In this document: positions 36,273-46,273 of the stretch, in pieces
Layout: each line of letters opens with the position of its first letter
Numbering within the stretch: position 1 is the stretch's first letter
Assembly: GCF_029201545.1 (NCBI RefSeq)
Contig: NZ_CP104007.1
Location: 2,638,501 to 2,702,500 of the forward strand
Source of the DNA: Devosia sp. FJ2-5-3
GTDB lineage: Bacteria > Pseudomonadota > Alphaproteobacteria > Rhizobiales > Devosiaceae
DNA: 64,000 nt
Reading direction: 5' to 3'
The notes under the pieces: model-generated
Seen by the model: the letters and a program-made list of their open reading frames with translations, nothing else
What the model was told of the DNA's origin: nothing
Database searches by the model: none
Translations under genes and position numbers: made by a program

Positions 36273-37688
36273 CTAGAAGAGGCCGAACCAGAGGCCCGCA
36301 ATGCCCAAAAAGGCAAAGAAACCAACGATGTCGGTGATGGTGGTAACGAACACGGCAGAGGCGATCGCCGGGTCGGCCTTGACCCGGTCGAGGCCGAGCG
36401 GAATGAGAATTCCGGCTGTGCCGGCCACGATCATATTGGTGATCATGGCCATGGCGATGACCGCCCCAAGCTCGATACTGGCGTAGCGTACCCAGGTCAC
36501 GATGCCGATGAGAATGGCAAAGATGATGCCGTGGAGTAAGCCGACGATCATTTCGCGCCGTATCAGGCGCTTGAGCCGTTGCCCGTCGAGTTCGCGCATC
36601 GCCAGGGCGCGCACCGTGACGGTCATGGTCTGGGATCCCGCATTGCCGCCCATCGAGGCGACGATCGGCATGAGCACAGCCAGGGCGACCATCTGCTCGA
36701 TGGTGGCGTTGAAAAAGCCGATGACATAGGAGACCAGGACTGCGGCGACGAGGTTGACGACCAGCCACGGCACCCGGCTGCGCACCGTATCGATGGTGCG
36801 GTCGGAAACGTCCTCGTCGCCAACGCCGGCCAGGAGTTTTATGTCCTCGTCGGCTTCCTCGGTGATGACGTCGACCATGTCGTCAATGGTGAGCACGCCA
36901 ACCAGGCGCCCGCTCTCATCGACCACGCCGACTTCGACAAGGTCGTAGCGCTCAAAATCTCTCGCCGCTTCTTCCTGGTCCTCATTGGCTTCCACCAGCA
37001 CCAGGGTGGTGTTCATGATCGAATCGATCTTGGCGCTGCGCTGGGCGCGCAGGAAACGGTCGAGCGGCAGGGTTCCGAGAACCTTGTAGGCGGCGTCGAC
37101 GACGTAGAGCTGGTAAAATTCGTCCGGCAGATCCTTTTCTGCGCGCAGATAGTCGATCGCCTGCCCAACCGTCCAGAAGGGCGGAATGGCGATGAAATCC
37201 GTCTGCATGCGCCGCCCGGCGGAGTCTTCCGGAAAATCGAGGCTGCGCTTGAGGCTGAGGCGCTCGAAGGCCGGAAGCGCGGACAAAACCTCGTTCCGGT
37301 CTTCATCTTCGAGATCCTCGAGGATGAAGACAGCGTCGTCGCTGTCGAGACCGGACACGCCCCGCGCGATTTCAGCGTTGGGCAGCGCCTCCATGAGTTC
37401 GACGCGGATGCTTTCGTCCACCTCGGTGAGCGCGGAATAGTCGAACCGGTCCCCGAGCAGGCGCACAAGGGCCAGCCGCTCGTCAGATTCGAGCCGCTCC
37501 AGCACATCGCCCACGTCCGAGGTGTGCAGAGGCTCCATGAAGCGCGCGAGTTCGTCGGCCTCATGTCCATGCAGATAGCTCCGCATCCGCTCGAGCCAGA
37601 TAGGACTGATACGGTCTTCCGAATCGCGGAACGCGTTGATTTCCAACCCGGCGTCCCGGCCAGGCTCAGTCTCGAATTCGCTGCTCAT
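36273..37688 (-). CDS. mgtE: Magnesium transporter MgtE
   Basis: A 471-residue Mg2+ channel/transporter. The cytoplasmic N domain spans about residues 20-140 (DVLERLESDERLALVRLL). Two CBS domains follow (about 150-280; GVVDESGRLVGVLTIDDMVDVI). Five C-terminal helices include the pore signature region SMGGNAGSQTMTVTVRALA and DPAIASAVFVTTITD with the pore aspartate. I start at 37688, preceded by a purine-rich site; the open frame extends 18 codons more. No Mg riboswitch was recognised upstream. Confidence 0.95.
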   Translation of the reverse strand: MSSEFETEPGRDAGLEINAFRDSEDRISPIWLERMRSYLHGHEADELARFMEPLHTSDVGDVLERLESDERLALVRLLGDRFDYSALTEVDESIRVELMEALPNAEIARGVSGLDSDDAVFILEDLEDEDRNEVLSALPAFERLSLKRSLDFPEDSAGRRMQTDFIAIPPFWTVGQAIDYLRAEKDLPDEFYQLYVVDAAYKVLGTLPLDRFLRAQRSAKIDSIMNTTLVLVEANEDQEEAARDFERYDLVEVGVVDESGRLVGVLTIDDMVDVITEEADEDIKLLAGVGDEDVSDRTIDTVRSRVPWLVVNLVAAVLVSYVIGFFNATIEQMVALAVLMPIVASMGGNAGSQTMTVTVRALAMRELDGQRLKRLIRREMIVGLLHGIIFAILIGIVTWVRYASIELGAVIAMAMITNMIVAGTAGILIPLGLDRVKADPAIASAVFVTTITDIVGFFAFLGIAGLWFGLF

Positions 37689-37813
37689 AGGGAGCCCTTT
37701 TCGTGTCCTGGGGGTTTCAGGGGCGAGGCAAGCTGTAGCCAATCGGATGCGAACGCGCCAGACTGGAACGAAAAGTTTTCTCGCTGGCCAGAGGCGGTTT
37801 CAAGGAGGGAACG

Positions 37814-38170
37814 ATGAGCGACAATACAGAACTCGATCGAATGTTCGAGCGCGTCCGACGGCTGGCAGAACAGCGCCAGCTTGCAGAGATAAAGCCGTCG
37901 ACCAGCTACGGCACGCCGGCATTGAAGGTGCGGGACAACGCGTTCGTGCGGCTGCTCGATGCCGAAACGCTGGTTCTCCATTGCCCGCTGGAGCAGAAGG
38001 TCCTGCTCATGGAGATTTCGCCGGACATTTACTTCGAGACCGATCATTATGTTGGCTATGACGCCGTGCTGGTCCGCCTCGGAGCGATCACCGACGAGGA
38101 ACTGGCACTAAGGCTCGAGGATGCCTGGCGCTTCAAGGCGCCGAGCCGATTGGCCGCAAAGAAGACCTGA
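37814..38170 (+). CDS. MmcQ/YjbR-family protein
   Basis: A 118-residue protein of the YjbR/CyaY-like fold. It shows the family pattern PSTSYGTPALKVRDNAFVRL, VLHCPLEQKVLLME and YFETDHYVGYDAVLVRL. Family members are called DNA-binding proteins by fold, but no role is established here. Purine-rich CAAGGAGGG lies upstream of the ATG. It diverges from mgtE. Confidence 0.85.
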   Translation: MSDNTELDRMFERVRRLAEQRQLAEIKPSTSYGTPALKVRDNAFVRLLDAETLVLHCPLEQKVLLMEISPDIYFETDHYVGYDAVLVRLGAITDEELALRLEDAWRFKAPSRLAAKKT

Positions 38171-38208
38171 TAGCCGCCCTGCCCTGCGCCCAAACCAAGG
38201 ATTACTCA

Positions 38209-38745
38209 ATGGCCACGAAAACAGAGCTCTCCTGTGCATGCGGCGCCTTTGCGCTCGAATTGACCGGTGAGCCCTTCATCACCGCCGAATGCCATTGCAA
38301 CAGCTGCCGCGAGGCCGGCAAGCGCCTTGACGCCCTGCCCCTCGCCCGAAAGATGCTCGCAAGCAACGACGGCACCCCCTTCGTTCTCTATCGCAAGGAT
38401 CGGGTGAGATTGATGAAAGGACAGGAGCATCTTGCCGAATTTCGCCTGAACGCCGAGACGCCAACGCGAAGGGTCGTGACGACATGCTGCAGAACGCCGG
38501 TGTTCCTTGAGTTCAAGGGCGGACACTGGCTCAGCCTGTATAGCGCCCTCTGGCCCGAAGGCACGGCCCCGGCACCGTCCATTCGCACGATGGTATCCGA
38601 CCGGCCGGCGGGCAATTCCCTGCCGGATGATCTGCCGTCCGGACCTCTCGTCACTGCGGGCTTTTATGCAAGGCTGCTGGGCGCGTGGATCGCAATGGGG
38701 TTCAAATCGCCCGAGGTGACGATTCCCCAGACGATCGAAGCCTGA
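38209..38745 (+). CDS. GFA-family (glutathione-dependent formaldehyde-activating enzyme-like) zinc protein
   Basis: A 178-residue zinc-binding protein of the GFA/CENP-V family. Cysteine motifs are CACGAF, CHCNSC and TTCCRTPV, the zinc and glutathione-binding set, although the third motif is CC instead of CxxC. In the family, Gfa accelerates S-hydroxymethylglutathione formation in formaldehyde detoxification, but most members are uncharacterised. It follows the YjbR-like gene by 38 nt on the same strand. Confidence 0.88.
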   Translation: MATKTELSCACGAFALELTGEPFITAECHCNSCREAGKRLDALPLARKMLASNDGTPFVLYRKDRVRLMKGQEHLAEFRLNAETPTRRVVTTCCRTPVFLEFKGGHWLSLYSALWPEGTAPAPSIRTMVSDRPAGNSLPDDLPSGPLVTAGFYARLLGAWIAMGFKSPEVTIPQTIEA

Positions 38746-38793
38746 CAGGTGCCATCCTCGATGAGCGACACGGCCGCGCCGAACTCCAGACAA

Positions 38794-38821
38794 CAAAAAA
38801 GCCGCCCAAGGGCAGCTTTTT
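38794..38821 (+). terminator. Bidirectional terminator between the GFA gene and tRNA-Leu
   Basis: The stem GCCGCCC/GGGCAGC (one mismatch, CG versus CA) with an AA loop is flanked by A6 on the left and T5 on the right, giving a U tract for both strands. It closes both the GFA gene and the tRNA transcript. Confidence 0.85.
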
Positions 38822-38846
38822 GTTTCATCTCCCTTTCGGGAGAGAA

Positions 38847-38931
38847 TGGTGCGGTCGAGAAGACTCGAACTTCCACGTCTTGCGACACAGCGACCTCAAC
38901 GCTGCGCGTCTACCAATTCCGCCACGACCGC
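38847..38931 (-). tRNA. tRNA-Leu (anticodon GAG)
   Basis: The - strand folds as a class II tRNA: acceptor GCGGTCG pairs with CGACCGC, discriminator A and an encoded CCA (TGGT on the + strand, 38847-38850). The anticodon stem-loop GCAGCG-TTGAGGT-CGCTG gives anticodon GAG for CUC/CUU leucine codons. A long variable arm precedes the T arm GTTCGAGTC. Confidence 0.95.
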
Positions 38932-39111
38932 ACTGTGTGGTAGAAGCTTCGTTTCTTGCGTCCCGAAGCGAGTGGGGATTTAGCAAAGGTTCCCGGGAAC
39001 CTCAAGCGGTTAAATCGTAATTTCTTTTTTCGCCTGTGGAGAGTTTCGCCCTGGGGCGGCTCTCACGGCCTTTTAAGGCAGGCTGGCCGCGCCTTTGGGA
39101 CTGTCTGTTTC

Positions 39112-39345
39112 TCAGCCGACGCGGAAAACTTTTTCCGTCACCAGCACACGGAGGTGCCCGTCCTCGACATTGACCTCGCCTTTGGCGACCAATGTGTTGT
39201 TGGCATAAATGCTCAGCGGATCGTGCTCGGTGGCATCGAGTTCGATCACAGCACCGCGGCCCATGCGCAAAAGGTGATGCACGGGCATGTTGGTTGCGCC
39301 GAGTTCGACGATTATATCGACTTCAATATGGTCCAGTGTGCTCAT
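39112..39345 (-). CDS. FliN-like SpoA-domain protein, isolated from flagellar genes
   Basis: A 77-residue protein consisting of one SpoA (FliM/FliN C-terminal) domain: VDIIVELGATNMPVHHLLRMGRGAVIELD, then DPLSIYANNTLVAKGEVNV and DGHLRVLVTE. This is the domain that builds the flagellar motor C-ring and type III secretion sorting platforms. The usual FliN N-terminal extension is missing, and no flagellar or secretion gene is within the window on either side. It diverges from lipB. A weak ribosome site precedes the ATG. Confidence 0.85.
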   Translation of the reverse strand: MSTLDHIEVDIIVELGATNMPVHHLLRMGRGAVIELDATEHDPLSIYANNTLVAKGEVNVEDGHLRVLVTEKVFRVG

Positions 39346-39416
39346 AGATATGTTCTGAGGTCCGTTGTGCCCGACGCCGGCGGATTCGATAAATTAAGGA
39401 TTGCTCAGGCTTGGTT

Positions 39417-40172
39417 ATGGAAGTCTTAACGCCCAGCGCCGAAGCGTGCCAAATTCGTTCGAAACTGCATCGCGATGACGCAGAAGCGGTCGAGTGGCGC
39501 ATTTTTGATGGTCCTCAGGACTATCCCGCAATGCTCTCTGCCATGGAAGAGCGGGCCGGGCTGGTCGCTGCCGGCCAGGCCTCCGAGGCGGTGTGGCTCT
39601 TGGAACACCCTGCCCTCTATACCGCTGGCACCTCGGCGCGTCCGGAAGATCTCCTGTCGCAGCGGTTTCCGGTCCATCCTGCGGGCCGGGGCGGTCAATA
39701 CACCTATCACGGGCCCGGGCAGCGCGTGGCCTATGTCATGCTCGATCTGACAAAACGCGGCCGCGATATCCGCTGCCTTGTAAACGGCCTCGAGCAATGG
39801 GTTATCGACACACTGGCCAGCCACAATATCATTGGCGAGCGTCGGGAGGGGCGCGTCGGGGTCTGGGTGCAGCGGCCGGACAAGGGTGCCGGGCGCGAGG
39901 ACAAGATTGCGGCAATCGGCGTGCGCGTGCGCAAATGGGTGACTTTTCATGGCATATCGCTCAACGTCGACCCGGATCTGAGCCATTACGATGGCATCGT
40001 GCCCTGTGGGATTGTAGATCAGGGCGTGACGAGTTTTGAAGATCTGGGGCAATTGGTGACCCTGCCGGAGGTCGATTCTGTGCTTCGGGCGCGCTTCGAA
40101 GAGATTTTCGGTCCCACCAGAACTGCTACCGCGACGCTGGCCGGGCCTGCCCTGGCCGACCACTTTGGCTGA
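39417..40172 (+). CDS. lipB: Octanoyltransferase LipB
   Basis: A 251-residue enzyme that transfers octanoyl from acyl carrier protein to lipoyl domains of 2-oxoacid dehydrogenases, the first step of lipoate synthesis. It has [34 protein letters not shown], the catalytic lysine in [14 protein letters not shown] and the catalytic cysteine in GIVPCGI. I start at the ATG at 39417; a TTG 6 nt upstream is also open. Confidence 0.95.
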   Translation: MEVLTPSAEACQIRSKLHRDDAEAVEWRIFDGPQDYPAMLSAMEERAGLVAAGQASEAVWLLEHPALYTAGTSARPEDLLSQRFPVHPAGRGGQYTYHGPGQRVAYVMLDLTKRGRDIRCLVNGLEQWVIDTLASHNIIGERREGRVGVWVQRPDKGAGREDKIAAIGVRVRKWVTFHGISLNVDPDLSHYDGIVPCGIVDQGVTSFEDLGQLVTLPEVDSVLRARFEEIFGPTRTATATLAGPALADHFG

Positions 40173-40196
40173 CACGCTCGAATCGAGGAGCCTGCA

Positions 40197-40715
40197 ATGA
40201 CACTGGACGATCTGAAACGTCTCTTCACCCGCCAGACATTGTTCCGGCTCGACGCAATCCTGTCACCGCGCCTGGTGCCGATTCTTTATGCCCTTGGCCT
40301 GGCCGGCATATTGCTCTGGGCCATCAACCATTTTTTCTACCGGTTCGGCACGGGTTTCGGGAACGGGCTTTGGGGTATCCTCGAGATCCTGGTGTTCGGA
40401 TTGATCGCGCTGGTCGGCCTGCGCATTGGCTGTGAAGCGCTGATCGTCTGGTTCAAAACCCATGAAAGTACGGGCGAGACAGTCAGTCGGACGCGGTTCT
40501 CATCTTCATTGCTCGATGAGGTCCGCGATGCCATTCGCGAACTGGCCGAAGAGGGCGACGAAACCGACTATGCCGAAGCCGACGAATATTTCACACCCGC
40601 CACCGAGCCTGTGCCGCACAGCTCCTCACCGGCGCGGGAGCCATCGGTAACGCCGGGCGAACCGTTCAAGGCCCGACGCACTGCAAGACGCAGCCCACCC
40701 CACTCCCTCACCTGA
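40197..40715 (+). CDS. DUF4282-like membrane protein
   Basis: A 172-residue protein with two hydrophobic helices (about residues 27-45 and 58-80) after an amphipathic N-terminus, then a charged cytoplasmic tail (about 90-172) that is acidic in the middle and basic/proline-rich at the end. The helix pair around LDAILSPRLVPILYALGLAGI fits the DUF4282 pattern. It lies 24 nt after lipB and is probably co-transcribed. Function unknown. Confidence 0.75.
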   Translation: MTLDDLKRLFTRQTLFRLDAILSPRLVPILYALGLAGILLWAINHFFYRFGTGFGNGLWGILEILVFGLIALVGLRIGCEALIVWFKTHESTGETVSRTRFSSSLLDEVRDAIRELAEEGDETDYAEADEYFTPATEPVPHSSSPAREPSVTPGEPFKARRTARRSPPHSLT

Positions 40716-40720
40716 AACGA

Positions 40721-40753
40721 AAAAGGCCGCCTCGGATCGCTCCGGGCGGCCTT
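40721..40753 (+). terminator. Bidirectional terminator
   Basis: The stem GGCCGCCTCGGA/TCCGGGCGGCC (one bulge) is flanked by A5 on the left and CTTCTTC on the right, so it ends both the membrane-protein operon and, on the - strand, the DoxX-family gene. Confidence 0.8.
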
Positions 40754-40774
40754 CTTCATTTCAGCAGAACGAGC

Positions 40775-41152
40775 TTACTTCTTGTCGACGCTCCAGGCGC
40801 CAGGACCCGCAAACACGAGGTAGAGGAAGACGAAACAGAACAGGATCGCTGCATCGCCGCCGTTATTGGTGGGGAAGAAATTTGCCGGGGCATGCGCCAT
40901 CCAATAGGCGACGGCCATGGTGCCGGAAGCCAGGAACGCGGCGGGCCGTGTGAACAGGCCAATGGCGACCAGGATGCCGGTCACGATTTCGATGACCCCG
41001 GCAAACCAGAAGATCGAGAACATCGGCGGCGCGAATTCGGCGGCCGGGAAACCGAGAAGCTTCTGTGTGCCGTGGGCGATGAACAGCAGGGCAGTGACGA
41101 TGCGCAGGACGGCTAGAGCCTGCGGCGCATAGGCAGAGAGTCGGTCGAACAA
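40775..41152 (-). CDS. DoxX-family membrane protein
   Basis: A protein of about 125 residues with four hydrophobic helices and the DoxX signature LLFIAHGTQKLLGF near the first helix. Family members are integral membrane proteins linked to redox stress. No ATG is available: I take the TTG at 41152 (GGAG 9-12 nt upstream); a TTG at 41185 would give 136 residues. Confidence 0.85.
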   Translation of the reverse strand: MFDRLSAYAPQALAVLRIVTALLFIAHGTQKLLGFPAAEFAPPMFSIFWFAGVIEIVTGILVAIGLFTRPAAFLASGTMAVAYWMAHAPANFFPTNNGGDAAILFCFVFLYLVFAGPGAWSVDKK

Positions 41153-41445
41153 GAGGAAGTCTCCAAATAAGGCGTCCAGAGGCAATTCTCCGGCAAACGC
41201 AGAGCCAGATCATTTCGAGAGCGGATCATCGCTATCGACTGCCGCTTTGCTAATCGAACATGGATTAAAGCAGAACCGTGTCCTTTGCGGACGCACTGTT
41301 CACCGATCCTTTCCCTTCAACATCAGGTGCTCACCGCTGTGCTCAGGCCTGCCCCGCGCAGATTGAAGGGACGGTAACATTGCGTAACCGGGGTCATTTG
41401 CTGTATGACGCGCCAACTTCCTTCAATTCGGACCATTGAACGCGC

Positions 41446-42771
41446 ATGACTCAGGCGCCAAAAATCGGCCTTGTCAGCCTCGGCTGTCCCAAGGCTCTCG
41501 TGGACAGCGAACGGATCATGACCACGCTGCGGGCCCAGGGCTATTCATTTAGCCGGGATTATGCCGGCGCCGACATCGTCCTCGTGAACACGTGTGGCTT
41601 TCTCGACAGCGCCAAGCAGGAGAGCCTCGAGGCTATCGGCGAGGCGCTCAATGAAAACGGCAAGGTGATCGTTACAGGGTGCCTGGGCGTCGAGGAAAAC
41701 CTCATCCGCGAAACCCATCCCAGTGTGCTCGCCATTACCGGCCCGCACCAGTATGAGAGCGTGGTTGCGGCGGTGCACAACCATTTGCCGCCCGTGCCGA
41801 ACCGTTTCGTGGACCTCGTGCCCGAAAGCGGGCTCAAGCTGACGCCACGTCACTACGCCTATCTCAAGATTTCCGAGGGCTGCAACAATCGCTGTTCGTT
41901 CTGCATCATCCCGCAGATTCGCGGCGATCTCGTTTCGCGTCCCGCCGCCGGCATTCTTTCGGAAGCCGAAGGCCTGATCCGCTCCGGCGTCAAGGAATTG
42001 CTGGTCATCTCGCAAGACACCAGCGCCTATGGCGTCGACGTCAAATACGCGACCTCGAAGTATCGCGGCCGCGAGGTCAAGGCCAAGTTCTATGACCTTG
42101 CCAAGGAACTGGGCGAGCTGGGGGCCTGGGTGCGCCTGCACTATGTGTACCCCTACCCTCACGTCGACCAGGTGATCGAGCTGATGGCAGAGGGCCTCGT
42201 GCTCCCCTATCTCGACATCCCGTTCCAGCACGCCGCTCCGAACGTGCTCAAGTCGATGCGTCGCCCGGCCAACCAGGAAAAGACCCTGGACCGGATCAAG
42301 AACTGGCGCGACATCTGTCCCGATCTTACCATCCGCTCCAATTTCATCGTCGGCTATCCCGGCGAGACGGACGAGGATTTCGAGTTCCTGCTCGACTGGC
42401 TGGAAGAGGCCGAGATCGATCGTGCCGGCTGCTTCAAGTACGAGCCCGTCACCGGTGCGCCCGCCAATGAACTCGAGGGCATCGTTCCCGACGAGGTAAA
42501 GGAAGAGCGCTTTGCCCAGTTGATGGAAGTGGCGCAGGACGTCTCCTACCACCAGCTGCAGAAGAAGGTCGGCCGCACCATCGACGTTATCGTCGATGAC
42601 GTTCGCCCCGAAGAGAACCGCGCCATTGCCCGCTCAAAATGGGATGCGCCGGAGATCGACGGACAGGTGATCGTCGACAATGCCAACGGCATCAAGATCG
42701 GCGATATCGTCTCGGTCACGGTCACCGACAATGACGAATACGATCTGTTCGCCACGCCGGCCACGAACTGA
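41446..42771 (+). CDS. rimO: Ribosomal protein S12 methylthiotransferase RimO
   Basis: A 441-residue radical-SAM enzyme that methylthiolates the conserved aspartate of ribosomal protein S12. The N-terminal UPF0004 domain has cysteines in [15 protein letters not shown] and VTGCLGVEE (auxiliary cluster). The radical-SAM cluster is [15 protein letters not shown]-terminal TRAM domain follows. The SLGCPK and [13 protein letters not shown] features separate RimO from MiaB. Intergenic 41153-41445 should hold its promoter; no known RNA element was seen there. Confidence 0.96.
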   Translation: MTQAPKIGLVSLGCPKALVDSERIMTTLRAQGYSFSRDYAGADIVLVNTCGFLDSAKQESLEAIGEALNENGKVIVTGCLGVEENLIRETHPSVLAITGPHQYESVVAAVHNHLPPVPNRFVDLVPESGLKLTPRHYAYLKISEGCNNRCSFCIIPQIRGDLVSRPAAGILSEAEGLIRSGVKELLVISQDTSAYGVDVKYATSKYRGREVKAKFYDLAKELGELGAWVRLHYVYPYPHVDQVIELMAEGLVLPYLDIPFQHAAPNVLKSMRRPANQEKTLDRIKNWRDICPDLTIRSNFIVGYPGETDEDFEFLLDWLEEAEIDRAGCFKYEPVTGAPANELEGIVPDEVKEERFAQLMEVAQDVSYHQLQKKVGRTIDVIVDDVRPEENRAIARSKWDAPEIDGQVIVDNANGIKIGDIVSVTVTDNDEYDLFATPATN

Positions 42772-42788
42772 GCCGATAGTGAACCTCA

Positions 42789-42814
42789 CCAACGACGCGA
42801 TATAGCGTCGTTGG
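42789..42814. terminator. Hairpin between convergent rimO and the diguanylate cyclase pseudogene
   Basis: A perfect 10-bp stem CCAACGACGC/GCGTCGTTGG with a GATATA loop. It has no T run, so termination is uncertain. Confidence 0.4.
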
Positions 42815-42824
42815 TCATCCGCTC

Positions 42825-44564
42825 TCACTTGCTTGCGATTCTCTCCACAGCAGCCGTTTCCGCCCGGCTCGAAGGCAGGTGCTTGAGCACATAGGGCAGG
42901 CGCTCGGGTGCCTGTGCCTTGGCGAAATACCACCCCTGCATGGAATCGCATCCGAGATCTCGCAGCAGGTCGACCTGCGCGCGCGTTTCCACGCCTTCCG
43001 CCGTCACCACCTTGCCCATGCCATGGGTGATATCGATGATCCCCCGCACGATCGCGAGGTCGGCACTGCTCTGCGTCAGATTGGCCACGAAGGTCTGGTC
43101 GATCTTGACCCGGTCGATCGGCATTCGCCGCAAATGGGTAAGGCTCGCAAAGCCCGTGCCGAAATCGTCCAGCGCCACCTCCACCCCCGCATCGTGCAAT
43201 CGGCAGATCCTTCGTTCGATGTCGGCGAAATCGCGCCCGAGGAAGACACCTTCGGTGACCTCGATGCAGAATGCGCTGGGCGGCAGGGCCGCGCTCTCGG
43301 TGAGATTGAAGAAGCGTTTGATGAACACGTCCGACCGGAAATCCGCGTTGGTCACGTTGATGGCGATACGTCCGACAGTCAGGCCCTGACGCTTCATCGC
43401 CTTCATGTCGTTGACCGCCTGCTCCACGACGAGCATCCCCAGTTCGGCAAAGAGCCCCGGGTCACGCAAATCGGTGAGGAAGGCCCCCGGTGCGACGAGC
43501 CCATTGAGCGGGTGCTGCCACCGCAACAGCCCCTCGAGCGTGATGACGCCGTTCGCGGCCATCGGCACGACGGGCTGATAGTGCAAAAGGAACTGGCCGC
43601 GTCCAAGACCGTCCTCGATAGCGCGGGTCAGTTCATTCCTTTGCCGTGAAACGTCGCCCAATATCTGCTCGAACATGCTGGCGCGGTCCCGACCCAATTC
43701 CTTGGCGCGGTATAGCGCCAGGTCGGCGTTCTTGAAGATGTCCTCGGTGGAAATACCATCCGGCGAAGACATGGCGATGCCGACGCTGGCGGTGCAACGC
43801 CGCGTGACGTCGGCCAATTGGATCGGCCGACGAATGACCGCCAGCACCTCGCCGATGATCGCGTTTACTTCGATATCGTTCTTGCCGGTGAGGACGATGC
43901 CGAACTCGTCACCGCCCAAACGCGCCACGAAGTAGCCATCCCGGCCCAGCGCGCTCAGTCGCTCGGCGATGATCCGCAGAAGCCGGTCACCCACATCGTG
44001 GCCGAACCAATCATTGATTTCCTTGAACGTATCGAGGTCCAGCAGTGCCAGATGGACGGTTCGGGCATTGTCTTGTGCCTCCCGCAATGCGGTTTCGAGG
44101 TGTTCCTGGAAGTGCCTGCGATTCGGGATGCCGGTCATCGGGTCGATGTTGACGATCCGGCGGAGCTCTTTCTGTGCCTGGTGACGCGCGGTGATGTCGA
44201 AGCGGATCGCCGTGTAGCTGTCGACTTTGCCACTGGCGCCAATATGGGGAACTATAGTGGTGTCGACCTAATAGTGAGCGCCGTCCTTGCGCCGGTTGCA
44301 TATTTCGCCGTGCCAAACCTTGCCGTTTGCGATGTCGCGATACATATCGCGGAAGAATTGTACGTCATGCACGCCTGAGTGGAGAAGACGGTGATTGGCG
44401 CCTACAAGTTCTTCGCGGGAATATCCGCTGATCTCGCAGAACTTGTTGTTGACGAGGGTTATTGCCCCCCGCACATCCGTCATTGCCACGATAGCCGCAC
44501 TATCGAGCGCATATCTGACAAACTCCATTTCGTTTGGAAATGGAGTGCCCGCATTGCCAGCCAT
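42825..44564 (-). pseudogene. PAS-GGDEF-EAL cyclic-di-GMP enzyme gene interrupted by an in-frame TAG
   Basis: One reading frame runs through PAS (about 44250-44530), GGDEF (about 43670-44150; RLGGDEFGI intact) and EAL domains (about 42860-43610; the motif is EGL, with DDFGTGF, VKIDQTF and AEGVETR present). A single TAG at 44268-44270 stops it inside the PAS domain, just after KDGAHY, where PAS domains of this type usually have Trp before VDTTIVP; TGG to TAG is one base. The frame is unbroken on both sides. The downstream ATG at 44138 could restart a truncated GGDEF-EAL protein. The 5' start is uncertain: ATG at 44564 or 44528, neither with a clear ribosome site. Confidence 0.8.
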
Positions 44565-44771
44565 ACATTCAACCCAATACTTGACGGGCCGGCACACCAG
44601 CCCCGATACAGATCCGGGCCGCGCGACCCTCTTTGAAACAAGCTATTGAATTAAAGATTAATTTGTTTGGCGCGGAGAGTATCGAATGCGGGATATTGGG
44701 TGTGGCGCTCCGTCGCGCACCTGTCCCGGCTGGGGCGGAGCAGACTTCCCCGCCCGACCTCTCGCCCCGGC

Positions 44772-45686
44772 TCACCGCGAAAAGGCGTTGAACGGATTGT
44801 CGTGCGTTAGTCGCGTGACCGTTGCCTCATCGACGCCAGCCTCTCGCAAGGCGGGCAGGAAGCTCCCCACCAGATGCGTATAAGGCTGCGGCGTTCCACC
44901 GCCCGGCAGGGCGGGATCATACCAGCCGCGATCATGGCTCAGCAGCAGCCGTTCGCCCTGTCCCGCCGCCAGGGCACGGGTGACGAGAGCGACCACCTCT
45001 GCATCGGGCACGCGCCCGATATGGTCGAACTCCAACCATGCGCCACGGCCGAACACTTCCCGGTGGAGACCAAAATCCTTCTCCTCCTGCGTATGGATCG
45101 AGATGAACCGCTCGGCTGAACCACCTTCGGATGCGATGATGTCGAGCTGGTCGAGGACGACGCGCCCCTTGATCGTATGGGAACCAATGATGGCCCCGGT
45201 CCGGGCCGAAGCACGCGCCGCCGCCCGCAGGATCCGCGTTTCGAGCGGGGTGATGCCATCGTCCCCGGCGCTGACCTTTATCCAGGCAGCGACCACGCCC
45301 GTGTCTCCGATACCCTCGGTCAGCTCGCCAACCATCCACGCTTCCAGCGCCTCGAGGCTGGCCTCTGCGACCCAATCGGGGATCCACGGCTCACGATAAT
45401 TGCCCGTGGGGACGACGATGGGCAGGCCGGTGGCTTTCGAAACCGCGAGGTCGATATCGACCCTCAGCCCCACGCCGCCGGTGGAGCATTCGACCAGCGC
45501 CGTCACGCCCTGAGCCTTGATCGCTTCAATCTCGGGCGCCATCAAGCGGATGACATCGTCGGCCTCGGCCTCTGCATAGCCGGGCTGGTCGGGGGTACGC
45601 AGGTCCACAAAGACATGCTCATGCGGCAGGATCAGTCCCAGCTGGTCCCGGTCGAAACGTCCCAATGTGGTGATCAATTGTCTCAT
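44772..45686 (-). CDS. Phosphotriesterase-family metal hydrolase
   Basis: A 304-residue amidohydrolase-superfamily TIM barrel of the phosphotriesterase/lactonase type. Metal ligands are visible: HxH in LPHEHVF, the bridging lysine in AAWIKVSAG, histidines in IGSHTIKG and SIHTQEE, and the aspartate in LSHDRGWY. Most natural members are lactonases, not organophosphate hydrolases. The ATG at 45686 has GGGGGAG upstream; the open frame extends 33 codons beyond. Substrate unknown. Confidence 0.92.
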   Translation of the reverse strand: MRQLITTLGRFDRDQLGLILPHEHVFVDLRTPDQPGYAEAEADDVIRLMAPEIEAIKAQGVTALVECSTGGVGLRVDIDLAVSKATGLPIVVPTGNYREPWIPDWVAEASLEALEAWMVGELTEGIGDTGVVAAWIKVSAGDDGITPLETRILRAAARASARTGAIIGSHTIKGRVVLDQLDIIASEGGSAERFISIHTQEEKDFGLHREVFGRGAWLEFDHIGRVPDAEVVALVTRALAAGQGERLLLSHDRGWYDPALPGGGTPQPYTHLVGSFLPALREAGVDEATVTRLTHDNPFNAFSR

Positions 45687-45820
45687 GCGAACTCCCCCTT
45701 TGGGCTCCAGTGTGCTGGTCCGGCGGGGGATGTAAAGCCAGTGCTTACGGCGCCTTGCCTTTTCCTCCCGCTGTGCCACCCTCAAAGGGTCGAAAGACTC
45801 AGTTGCGAGAGGAGAGCACG

Positions 45821-46072
45821 ATGGGTTTTGACGGAGTGGGTTGGATTGCCGCCATCATAATTGGTGGCGTCGCTGGATGGCTCGCGAGCATGTTCATGAA
45901 TGCGGGGGGCGGCGTTCTCAAAAACGTCATTCTCGGCATTGTCGGCGCGATTATCGCAAGCCTGGTTTTCGGACTTCTGGGCATCTCCTTTGGTGGATGG
46001 GTGGGTTACCTCATCGCCGGGTTCATTGGCGCCTGCATCATCATCTTCATCGGCAGAGCCGTTTCGAAATAG
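45821..46072 (+). CDS. YeaQ/YmgE/GlsB-family small membrane protein
   Basis: An 83-residue very hydrophobic, glycine-rich protein with three membrane segments (VGWIAAIIIGGVAGWLA, LGIVGAIIASLVFGLLG, VGYLIAGFIGACIIIFIG), matching the transglycosylase-associated/GlsB family linked to envelope stress. GAGAGGAGAG precedes the ATG. It diverges from the phosphotriesterase-family gene. Confidence 0.92.
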   Translation: MGFDGVGWIAAIIIGGVAGWLASMFMNAGGGVLKNVILGIVGAIIASLVFGLLGISFGGWVGYLIAGFIGACIIIFIGRAVSK

Positions 46073-46273
46073 GCTTCATGCCGGTCGCCGCTGGCGGCCG
46101 GCCCCTCCTGCGCAGGAAGAAATTGGCGCGGGAAGCGGGCGATAGGCAACGGCGTTGCTCCCGCTGCAAGCCCAGTAAATTACTCATCCTAACCAGTGAT
46201 TTAGCGCTTTACGCTCCCCGGAGGACATCGCATCACCAGCGCCAACACCTTCTGAAGTGCTGGAAAAAGCGTC

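Noticed and set aside
37689..37813. Magnesium riboswitch upstream of mgtE
   Set aside because: Only about 125 nt between divergent genes and no recognisable M-box helices.
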